Positions 1 through 9,172 of a stretch of 64,000 bases of DNA are shown here, piece by piece (position 1 is the first letter of the stretch; every line of letters begins with the position of its first letter). The position numbers and the translations under genes were made by a program. The notes under the pieces are model-generated. The model searched no databases and was not told the DNA's origin. It saw only the letters and a program-made list of their open reading frames with translations. The stretch comes from Trametopsis cervina (lineage: Eukaryota > Basidiomycota > Agaricomycetes > Polyporales > Irpicaceae): assembly GCA_022385755.1 (NCBI GenBank), contig MU278367.1:62001-126000 (forward strand). The letters run 5' to 3'.

Positions 1-899
1 CCAGCTGTCTCGGGATGGTGCGGGCCGTAATTGGGCTCGGAGGTGAGTATGTCGGAAGCTCCTCCGCCTCGTCCTCCCTGCCGAACAGAGTGGGTTTGGA
101 GTCTGCCATTTGTCAGTGGGGAAGAGGGGATGTGCTGCAGTGAATGCGGTGTTGCTGGTCAGCCCTTGAGTGGGTGCTGCTTCGCGATGTCCGCAGCTGC
201 GTACTTATACGAGCGTACGAGGGCTGTGTACGTCTGCGATTAACTTTGATCTGGTGCGTTGCAGCTGTTCGAAGTGTCAACATGGGATTGCCCGTTGTAG
301 ATTGGACCTTCCGGGTACCTGAGATTATCAGTTTTGTTTGAAGACTGCATTGAGATAAGCAGCTGTTAGCACATGCACAGTCGCGCTCATGCAGTCAGTA
401 TGTGAAATGAAGACGAACATGATATATACTGGCACTGTATCCGAGTGTGCCCGCTCAGACTATCTGCTTGCACTTCGACCAGGTGGCTTCAAGGTCAGCT
501 GGCTAGGTTATATTTGGGCTGCTATGCACAAGACTGTGTCTTCCACAACTCGCCATTGAGACTTTGGCCCATGTCTCTGTATATCAGCTGAGCTATACCT
601 TCGATGTTAGCTTGCTGGTTTTGGTCGTTGGCATGCCGGGTAAGGCTCTCGATGAAGTGGATGACTCTGATAACTGAGATGCGACGCTGGTGCCCACGTC
701 TCTTCCACATCCCTCTCCCGATATCTGCTTGTTCGTGCAAGCTCTCCAGGGTGGAAGAGAGGGGACACTGGGCGCTGAACCGCATCGGCTGAGTTTGACC
801 GAGACTAGCGCCTCCACCGTCACCGTGACCTGCACCACTACGTACATCGTCGATGACTCTATTATTTACCCCAGCCTTTCCTCCACCACAACCACTACG
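1..899. other. No supportable gene; upstream region of the aminotransferase
   Basis: No open frame here has a recognisable protein or a consistent splice model. A good donor (gtgagt) at 42 follows an open stretch, so the first 41 bases could be an exon of a gene that begins outside the window, but I cannot join it convincingly to anything downstream. The last few hundred bases must include the promoter and 5' leader of the aminotransferase that starts at 900. Confidence 0.4.
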
Positions 900-2662
900 A
901 TGCTCTCTCGTCGTGTGGCACAATGCCTCATACGAGGCCGCACCCAAATAACGCACGCGTGAGTATAAGTCACTGGCTGTATCTCTGCAACTTATAAATA
1001 AACACGCTACACAGTCCTCTCACGCCTGGATATCGAACTTTCGCATCGCACAGCCATGATTCTCTGGTGGCCTTCGGGCAAAAACATGTCACGAAGGGAC
1101 TTGCGAGGCAGGTAGAAGGAGTCATGGTCAAGGGCGAAGGATCCTACGTTACCTATGGTGATGGCAGGCGTTTCTTGGACTTCACTACCGGTATTGGAGT
1201 GACGAATCTCGGTCAGTGGCAGCAGTATAATGTGTGATGTGGCTCTGACTGTATCTCTATCGTAGGTCATTGCCACCCAAAGGTCAGCGCTGCAGCAGCC
1301 CAACAATGCATGGAACTCGTACATGGTCAGGTGCGGCCGTATTATCGCAATCCAGCTCTATTCCCGCTCTTAGACGTCTGCCTGTGACAGTGCAGCATAG
1401 GCTTCACGACGAAGTATCTCGAGCTCATTGAGCGACTTTTACCCATGATGCCGCATCAGTCGCTGGACTCGTTCTTCCTATGGAACTCTGGAACAGAAGC
1501 CATCGAGGCTTCGGTTAAGATGGCGCGGGTGATCACAGGCAAACAGAACATTATATCGATGCAAGGCGCGTACCACGGGCGCACGTACGGGTCAATGGCG
1601 CTCACGAAGAGCAAGACGGGCTATAGCGAGGCTTCGCATCCGCTGATGGTGAGTATCCGTGCCCCGATATACTGATTCAACCGTTCATCAGCTACTCTAG
1701 CCTGGCGTATATACTCTTCCCTTCCCTTACTGGCACCACTTGGGTGTACCTCCGTCGACACCATCGTCCGAGCTCACTGCCTCGTGCTTGAACCAGCTTA
1801 ACCTTCTACTCCTGCAACAAACTGCCCCTCGTGACACCGCTGCTATAATCATCGAGCCTGTTATCGGGGAGGGTGGCTACGTTCCCGCTCCACCCGAGTT
1901 CTTGCAGGGTGTCCGCAAGATATGCGACGACAATGGTATTCTGCTCATTATAGATGAAGTTCAGAGCGGCTTCGGCCGGACGGGCAGGAACTTCAACATT
2001 GAGTACTCCGGTGTGCGCCCGGACATCATGGCATGTGCCAAGGGCCTTGCAAATGGCTTCCCGCTTTCTTGCGTGGTTAGCCGGAAGGAACTCACTGACA
2101 AGCTGGCACCTGGTTCCATGGTAGGACATACGGACTGTCTCCAACGAATACTGCGGAACTCAACTGTTGTTTTCAGGGAGGCACGTACGCAGGGAATGCA
2201 GTTGCTTGCGCTGCGGCTGTGGCTGTTGCCGATGCACTGAAGGAAGAGAATATTCTCGCCAACGTCCAAGCACGGTGAGAGTATCTTGAACGGGCTTTTC
2301 CAATGGAAGCTAACCCCGATGATAGCTCCTCTGAGCTCTTCGAAGCTCTACACGCACTACAATCGAACAAGACGATCAGCTCATCTATTCTTGACGTTCG
2401 CGGACAAGGACTTATGGTCGCCGTAGAATTCGCCTCGCCCACAGGCACAGGCGAGTACGACCCGTTCCGCAGACCTGAAGTGCCAGCGCGACTTGCAAGT
2501 CGGGTGGCGAAACGGTGCCAGGAGAAGGGCTTGCTGATCCTCACGACGAGCGTGTACGAGGTCATTCGGTTCATCCCGCCTCTGAACATCTCGCAGGCAG
2601 ACCTGAAGAAGGGCACACAAATATTTGCGGAATCTGTGGAAGAGATCGTCAGAGAAGGCTAA
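900..2662 (+). CDS. Class III PLP-dependent aminotransferase (4-aminobutyrate aminotransferase-like), mitochondrial
   Basis: Exons 900-958, 1015-1211, 1266-1330, 1391-1648, 1701-2120, 2177-2274 and 2326-2662 give 477 residues. The family moves an amino group from an omega-amino donor to a 2-oxo acid using pyridoxal phosphate. Visible hallmarks in order: GHCHPK, the NSGTEA phosphate-binding turn, the AYHGRTYGS segment, DEVQSGFGRTG, and CAKGLANGFP, whose lysine (about residue 306) should carry the cofactor. The N-terminus is rich in Arg, Ser and Thr with almost no acidic residues (MLSRRVAQCLIRGRTQ), which suggests a mitochondrial presequence. The short first exon carries it, and its phase fits exon 2 exactly. 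The sequence resembles GabT-like or uncharacterised fungal omega-aminotransferases more than animal-type GABA transaminase. The exact substrate (GABA, beta-alanine, ornithine-like) cannot be read from sequence. Confidence 0.9.
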
Positions 2663-3649
2663 TGAAGATTTGTGCAACGTGCTTCCATCTCTGATTCCAA
2701 GATACGGCAAATTACCTGAAATATCGCCTTGTTTGTACAACAATTATTTTATGCTTCATTGGACTCGGATTCCCGGCGACTGAATTCCTGCGCGTATGGA
2801 ATGTGACGGTGAGTAAGCTTATGCTTATTTCCTTCTGTTGCGCGCCGTCATGCTGGTACCCTGCCCGCCGCACGCGGTCGCCAAGTCTGCACTATTACTA
2901 GCCCATCTGGATCTGGTTTCCGTCAAGGAAGTCAAAAATGAAGGATTGGGTCTTCCAAAAGTGCTAGATCGGTTATGACGTTCGTCTGACGTTACCTCAA
3001 GGGGCCATCTATCCATTTATCTCTGGATAGGTGGCGGGTTTGATGAGGGATCGACATGCTAGCCAAAGGCTGGGATGGCGGACAGGCTGCTGGATGGGCT
3101 GCTTCGCTGCTGTGCTTTCTGGAACATTGATCTCAAAGCACGCAGGGCATTAGATACAGCTATGTTCAGGGCTTCCACAATATATCATAATAGAATTCCA
3201 AAGAGTCCTGGGCTGAACATAACTAGGCATGAGAACGATTCAGTGTATACAAGTCGTGTGATGAACGGTTCGTTGCTTCGTCTGGGTGGTGCTCCCATGG
3301 AGCTGACATGTCTCAGCAGTTCCGCGTGCTGGAGTTATCAAAGCGAGGATAAATCGCTCCCTGGATTACTGCCCTGCTTTCAGTAATAGTCTTGCCTGGT
3401 GGACACTTAAGCAATACGTATCCTGGTGGATGCAACTATTCGAATGTGCTAGATTGCAGCACTAGACATTCCAAATTGGATCACTTTGTGCTGTAGCCGG
3501 CATCGACCGAGATACACGGTCATGTGCTCGACGAATGGGAGCGATGGACATCGTCGTGACGTCACTGACGTTGCAGAGCACCAGTGCACAGTTGCCTCAG
3601 TATGAGGGGCCGAACACGCGCAAGACCCACTGAGCCATCGTCTATGGCG
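2663..3649. other. Intergenic, no gene seen
   Basis: About 1 kb between the aminotransferase stop and the TATA box of the BLI-3-like gene. The short open frames on both strands lack codon structure, conserved motifs and splice partners. The distal part is presumably promoter for the next gene. Confidence 0.5.
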
Positions 3650-3656
3650 TATATAA
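3650..3656 (+). promoter_or_regulatory. TATA box of the BLI-3-like gene
   Basis: A TATATAA heptamer ends 59 bases upstream of the ATG at 3716, a typical position for a regulated fungal promoter. Confidence 0.6.
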
Positions 3657-3715
3657 TGCCTGGTCACCCTCGGACACCTCTTCAATCATTCCCCACTTAA
3701 CCTCATCTACAAACA

Positions 3716-4494
3716 ATGTCTTCTGCAAAGCAACTCGATCCTTACACCGCAAAGGCGGAGAACGATAACCTCACGCCCCAAGAGAAAATCGACGGTCTGC
3801 ACAAGATTGTGCAGAAGGTCAAGACTGGGATGCTCACCACTCGCGATGCTGAGGGCCACATGCATACCCGTGCAATGGCACCCGCAGGACGTACGTCCAT
3901 TCACTCATAGTTTAGCTCGCGTGATGCTCATTTCCAACACAGCGTTTTCTCCTACCCAGGTCACCCTCATCTTTATTGCGAACAAGGCATCACACAAGTT
4001 CGATGAGATCAAGAATGACGAGCATGTCAACGTCTCCTTCTACGACGAATCCACCACCAACTGGGCGTCCTACTGTGGAACGGCTCGCGTGAGCCAGGAC
4101 AAGGCCCTAATTCAAAAACACTGGAGCCACCTGTATGTACTCTTCAGCTTGAAGCCGAAACATGATGATGACCGGCTGCGCTTTTGCCCAGCACGTCGGC
4201 ATGGTTCGGCGACTTGAAGGACGGAATTCATAAAGGAGACAAGGATGATCCTCGTGTCGCGGTCATTGAGGTTGTGCCCGACTCAGTCAGATACTGGCTG
4301 TCTACCTCGAATGCGCTCACGAAGGCAGCGGACATTGTGGCGAGCGCTGCAACCGGCAGGACATCTGCTCCCGGAGAGCTGCGTACTATCGCGAAAGATG
4401 AGGTACGTCCGTTCATAGTGCGCAGGCACAATGTCATTGTGAGATTGACAGTCGCGCGTAGATCCAGCTCATCCAGGGTATGGACAAGAAATAG
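3716..4494 (+). CDS. bli-3: BLI-3-like protein, pyridoxamine 5'-phosphate oxidase-like split-barrel
   Basis: Exons 3716-3890, 3943-4132, 4192-4402 and 4462-4494 encode 202 residues, the normal length for the family. Recognisable segments are the N-terminal helix with EKIDGLHKIVQK, the MLTTRDAEGHMHTRAMAP strand pair, IFIANKASHKFDEIKND, then NVSFYDES and WASYCGTARVSQD, and the C-terminal WFGDLKDGIHKGDKDDPR followed by VIEVVPDSVRYWL. These match the fungal general-stress FMN-binding split-barrel group named after Neurospora blue-light-inducible bli-3. Members probably bind flavin; no reaction is firmly established. The protein is likely cytosolic, since no signal or transmembrane segment is present. 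A TATA box sits about 60 bases upstream, consistent with inducible expression. Light response here is inferred from the family name only. Confidence 0.88.
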
Positions 4495-6247
4495 ACAGTT
4501 GTAACATGAAGACTCGAAAATGTATAACAGTGTATATCAACAATGGCTAAAATCGTGTCGTCGTAGTCATACCCTCTTGTAATACATAAGAGCATCTAGG
4601 ATGACCAACGGTTTGTGCATGGCTGTAAAGTGTTAGTCGGGGAAAGATCTGTGTAATACAGTTGTGCCGTCTGGTCTGAGCACTGAAACTAGTTCGAAGG
4701 CTTAGAACATGCTATCCCGATTTGCCTACGTTTTTGCTTCAAATAATATACAGCGGTCGTACGGAATAGAGAGCCCAGGATGAGGAGAATTTCATCATGC
4801 AGTTTTGAGTCAGCCAATAGTGATTTACAGCCACCTTGGTCATGTACTATCATCCACATTTCTCACCGCATCCGGCAGCGAGCAATTTGCGAAGAGCCCA
4901 AAGAGCACGTTCTTCAGTCTTCAACCCGTTTCATCCTACGCAATCCCTTGATGGTTGTCAGACGCACCGAGGGTGGTGTATACCATGGACACCAATGAAT
5001 ACAGTATGCGCTGGAGAAGCGGTGAGGCAGACTTTAGGCAACTTCATCTAGGAGTGAAATCTGTCTTGCGATATGTCTTCGTGCACCACATGTTCGACAA
5101 GTTATGGAAACGGGCCTTGTTGCCTTCGAGCAGATGAAATGTCTCCATTTTATCACGAGGATCGCCAACAAACCGCACTGTGTCTATCGGCCGTCCGTTG
5201 TGCTTCCGACAGGCTATGAATGTATGTCAGAATGTCCGAAGGGCTTCCTGGCCTAATGTCATAGAACGGGAAACGCAGCTGCAGTTCAGCTAGAGCAGGG
5301 AACCCGTTGTACTGAGCGATAGCCTTCAACCACAAAGGTATGTCCTAGTCAATGACAAGCTTCTCGACCTCGACCATCTCCTTGCACATCGCCTCCGTCA
5401 AGTCTGGTTCTATACGAGATAATCAGTTCATATCCAAGTCGAAGGACAGCCAGAGTTGACGGACGCCGCGTTTGCCGAAAGACATGGGTACAGTAGAGCC
5501 TACGACGGACCTACCAACGAAGCCAATTGTGCACGGTGCCTGCATGCTACGGTAAGTATGGCAGATATTCTATGCCCTGGCCATTCGTGTTCGAGTACTT
5601 GACTGATCAGACATAAATATACAGCATTATAACAGACGGACGAGCTCTGAAACGTCTCCGTGCTCTCCTGGCTGAACGTCTCTTGTTTCCAAGACTCGGG
5701 CGTAAATCTGACAGTTCCGCGTTCATCTCATGACCGTAGGCTTGCACCTGTCACCTATTGCGGATAGCGTTGCCAGCGGGCTCATCCCTCCTCCGGCAGT
5801 GCGTTCGCACACTCTCCATCATGCTCTCCTTGAAGGGGGACGTTTGCTAGACCAACCGAAGGACAAGGCCGCTGTGCCTTGCATCTTGCGCGAAGCTTGT
5901 CTCAGGTCTGTTTTGCTTTCTGAGAAATCATAGACGGGACTGAAGGATTATGAAATCTGATAGGCCGCAGCATCCCCATTGGTCTTGCTCCATACCATTC
6001 ATCGCGTTAACCGGCCCAGACTCTAGATGGCCTCGCCACGGTCCTCTGTGTGTCACGGACTAAGCACGTTTCCTACCGCTTCAATGCCACCAAAGTTTAT
6101 CAGTACTGTATCGGTATCGGCCCCTGCTGTGCTCCGCGTGCCTCTTTCGCGCGCCACATATCAGCTCCAGGGATATATTAATGGTGCACTCACCATTGTA
6201 CCAAACAATTTCATTCCACATTTCGGACCTGGGAGGAACCAAACACT
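4495..6247. other. Gene-poor stretch of 1.75 kb
   Basis: No intact gene can be modelled. A decayed minus-strand coding remnant may lie at 5153-5480 (separate entry). The rest has only short open frames without conserved motifs. No terminal inverted repeats, long terminal repeats or tandem arrays are apparent. Confidence 0.4.
5153..5480 (-). pseudogene. Possible decayed F-box/LRR-like gene fragment
   Basis: Read on the minus strand, the frame gives a stretch ending in RQLWLSFDLDMN, a stop, an acidic helix-like segment (EMVEVEKLVID), a second stop, then PLWLKAIAQYNGFPALAELQLRF. The phrasing of hydrophobic residues around ALAELQLRF and RQLWLSFDL recalls the leucine-rich tail of degenerate agaric F-box proteins. 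At least two in-frame stops interrupt it and I found no convincing splice path around them. It may instead be chance coding-like sequence. Confidence 0.22.
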
Positions 6248-7757
6248 ATGTCCGGCGTCACCTACAAGCATTCTCTTCGTCGTCACGTACCGTCTGGGAG
6301 CCATCGTCGCTCTGAGACACCTTCGCCGCCTTCTACACCGACGAAACCGCCATCGAGCCCATCGTCTACACAGCCTCACCATTCGAAGCGCGAACGAGTC
6401 AAGGAGGCGGTCGAACACTTCTTCGACAAATTCCACCACCACCACCACCATCATCACCACCATGGCGATGAGCACGGCTCGCAAGGCAAGGCCCTTTCTG
6501 TTCGTTGCAGCGGTCCGTCAGTGCTAACCACTTGTACCAGACGATCAGCAGACAGCTTCCCTGCCAGAGAAGGCTGGGGTTGAGGGTGCCGAGAAACACA
6601 GCCCGCTCACGAGTGTCCTGGGCGCAGAAGACAAGAAAGAGAATGTCTTTGATGTGGTCAACATCCCGTCACTTCCCTACAATCTGGAATCCGTGTCTTC
6701 ACTGAGCTTGAACCACGAAAATGTCGGTAGCTCCGGCGATCGCGAAGCTGTCAACGAACCACAGGCCATTTCCGTTTCGGAAAGCCCATCTAGGTATGTT
6801 AGTCGGTTGAAGTCCTGTTCGAAATGCTCATTTCGCAGAAGTGACATCCCTTCTCTGGTGCCCTCCGCCAAGGCTGACGTCGATACTGTTCCATCTCCCC
6901 TCCAAGAGGAGGATTGTCGGCCAGAAGATACACCTGTGGCACCGAAGCCGATATCAAGCCTCGAAGGCAACACCGTGCTCACCACTGTGTATGTCTACTT
7001 TTTGCTCGCCATTACACGCCTCTAATCGCGTTTCAGTTCCAGCGAACCTGTTGAAGTCGAAGTCGACATACCAACAAAAGAACCCACAGCAGAGCCAGCA
7101 GAGCACGAGACTCCGCTGTTGGCAGCATCATCGACAGATGTGACTCTTGTTCCAAACCCGTCCGTCAGGGAACCTGAGCCTGAGCCCAACCCGTTGGACC
7201 GGGACCTTTCTCTCTCTGCAAAGATGCCAACCACTCTTCACGAGGCACAGTCGGCTGCTTCTGAATCTCAAGCAAGCACCACAGGGGAGGAGAGTCACGA
7301 TAGCTCAATTGAAGATCTTGAGCATCTACCTCTCGTCGCTGAAGACAGTCAGCCTGCGACCCCCGATAATTCTGGAGTTGAGAAGAGCGCACCATTCGAG
7401 CAAGCAGTTCAAGCACCACTTCAGACTGCCGCTAAGCCTCAGGCCGTCCTGCACGAAGCGAAAAACATGTCATATCCTCCCATCGTAACTCCCGTCTCAC
7501 ACGACGCATCGACCCAAACAATGCCGTCTTATAGGGACACTCCTGTCACCGTTCCGCTCTATCTCGGGTTCCGCAGAGTCACCGTTGCCAGTCGACCGAA
7601 GCATTCCTGGTTCAGATACATCTACAGCAGCATCGTTGAGCCGGTGGTCACCATCGCTGTAGAATGCACCGTTGCGGCGGTGTGTTATGGACTGGCAAAG
7701 GTGTTGGAAGTCAGGCCCCCGGCTGGGCTCCGGGACGCTGAGTCTCGGATTGGGTGA
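6248..7757 (+). CDS. Orphan protein with deca-histidine tract and C-terminal hydrophobic segment
   Basis: Exons 6248-6485, 6541-6793, 6839-6988 and 7037-7757 encode 453 residues. I do not recognise the family. The N-terminus is rich in Ser, Pro and Thr, followed by a basic helix (KRERVKEAVEHFFDKF) that runs into ten consecutive histidines. The middle is acidic and low complexity. Near the C-terminus an aromatic stretch (KHSWFRYIYSS) leads into a hydrophobic segment (VEPVVTIAVECTVAAVCYGL) that could be a single tail anchor. The first intron uses a GC donor (AAG|gcaagg); only this choice keeps phase. The architecture suggests a membrane-tethered disordered protein, and the histidine run may bind metal, but neither function is demonstrated. 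Confidence 0.78.
6434..6463 (+). repeat. CAC/CAT repeat coding ten histidines
   Basis: Thirty bases of CAC/CAT codons inside exon 1 of the orphan gene give an uninterrupted His10 run. The mix of both codons suggests selection for the peptide or an older repeat expansion. Confidence 0.9.
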
Positions 7758-8292
7758 TAGCTTTCGGCATGGGTTTTCTTGGCTGTATTTCCTTGGTCTC
7801 TTCGTGTGCGCGTAGCCTCCGGTTCTTGGCGCTTTCCCGATGGTGGAGCTCACTCTTGTTCTCTATTGTATCTATGTGTATCGTGATGGTCAATAAGAAT
7901 GTGCTTTGCTTCATCTGAACCGTAGGACTTGACAATTTGATGCTCGTCCTGTGGAATCCATTGGCAGGATATAGTTGTGCAAGATTTTTATCAGCGCGAG
8001 CGTTATGATTAGAGGAATTCAAAACTGAGTTAAGCTGGTGTGTGAGCCAGCCGAACGGTAAGACAAGCCTCTTACGAGTAAAAGACCCCAGCAGTTCATG
8101 CTCTCGTCCATAGGTCTGATTTCAACACCAATGCTGGTTGAAGCTAATTATGCGGATGAATATAAATTACAAATGTGATGAGTAGCGGTGATAAGCAGAA
8201 TAGGAAACGGAGGTGTACATCTAAACGTCCGGGAAAGAGGCGGTGCCTACGCGGGCTGAGCATCTGGTACTGTAGACATAGTTAGTGGGCTG
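7758..8292. other. Convergent intergenic region
   Basis: This 535-base stretch lies between the 3' ends of the orphan gene (+) and TIM17 (-). It should hold both 3' untranslated regions and terminators. No coding signal is seen. Confidence 0.5.
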
Positions 8293-8941
8293 TCATAGAG
8301 CAAAATGGTGCGACGCACATGGCGGTAGCTGAGGTCGTGTGTTATCATTGAAGACTCTTGATACCAAAACGCCGACACCTTCGAAAACACTAAGAAGGAT
8401 ACCACAAGCCACTGCCGAGCTCAACGCAGCTCGAGGACCACCTGTATGCAAGGATCAGTATCATTTTGATAGATCGTGACAACCTCATGCAGATGAAGAG
8501 GAAATAAACGTACTGCGAGCCGCCAGACATCCACCCGTCATGAATCCGGATATGATAGCATTCCACATATCCTCCTTTTGTCGCCATCCTTTGACGGCAC
8601 AGTCGAATGTAGAAAACATTCCACCCCATACACCAAAGTTACCACCCGTTACAGGTGCACGAGCCTTGATGACAGACAAAGCTCCAACGAAACGGTCGCC
8701 CTAAAGAAAGATAATCCCTGAGTTCGACGCTACGGACTGTGTATAGTGACATACCCTTGGTGAATTTCTTGCGCCCTTGATACCATGCCATATTGTGCCA
8801 CCGACTGCACCCATAGCGAAAGCACTACCGAAATCCGATAGAATGACCCATGGACTGGCGTCGGCCACATGTCAGCAAGCGAAGGATGGGATGAAGAGCC
8901 AAGGCATACCAGGGGTCCCTTGTGTGATCAGCGTGGGCCAT
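8293..8941 (-). CDS. TIM17: Mitochondrial import inner membrane translocase subunit TIM17
   Basis: Exons on the minus strand: 8941-8910, 8854-8755, 8700-8514 and 8441-8293, giving 155 residues. Tim17 is a core subunit of the TIM23 complex, which moves presequence proteins across and into the mitochondrial inner membrane. The N-terminus [16 protein letters not shown] matches the conserved start, with the acidic residues important for import and the cysteine of the regulatory disulphide. Next come [63 protein letters not shown] and [21 protein letters not shown], covering the four glycine-rich membrane helices. The 32-nt first exon is needed to supply the ATG and the DPCPW junction. It is divergent from the zf-4CXXC_R1 gene, with 231 bases between start codons. 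Confidence 0.96.
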
Positions 8942-9172
8942 GGCGAATTAAGGAAGCTCGACTGGGGGGAGGATGTGCGTACGAGCTGAGCAGTGCTGAC
9001 TGACGATGCGCTGGATGCGCTACGTTATTGCGGGAAACTTTTCGAAAGCGCCCGGTCCGAATTGCTTTAGGGCCGGCTCAGGTAGGACGCGTACGTCACG
9101 TGCATGGCGCGTTGAATTAATAGTTTTCGACGCGACTTTCTCGGGCTTTGACCTTAGAACCCCCAAAGATCG
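8942..9172. promoter_or_regulatory. Bidirectional promoter between TIM17 and the zf-4CXXC_R1 gene
   Basis: Only 231 bases separate the two divergent start codons, so both promoters and 5' leaders must share this segment. It contains a CACGTG E-box-like hexamer near 9097. No clear TATA box is seen for either gene. Confidence 0.5.

Noticed and set aside
31..341. Overlapping plus-strand open frames at the left edge, with a donor-like gtgagt at 42
   Set aside because: Could be the tail of a gene starting outside the window, but no family motif appears and the acceptors tried give arbitrary peptides.
522..956. 144-codon minus-strand open frame
   Set aside because: Overlaps the first exon and promoter of the aminotransferase, has no conserved motif and low-complexity composition typical of a shadow frame.
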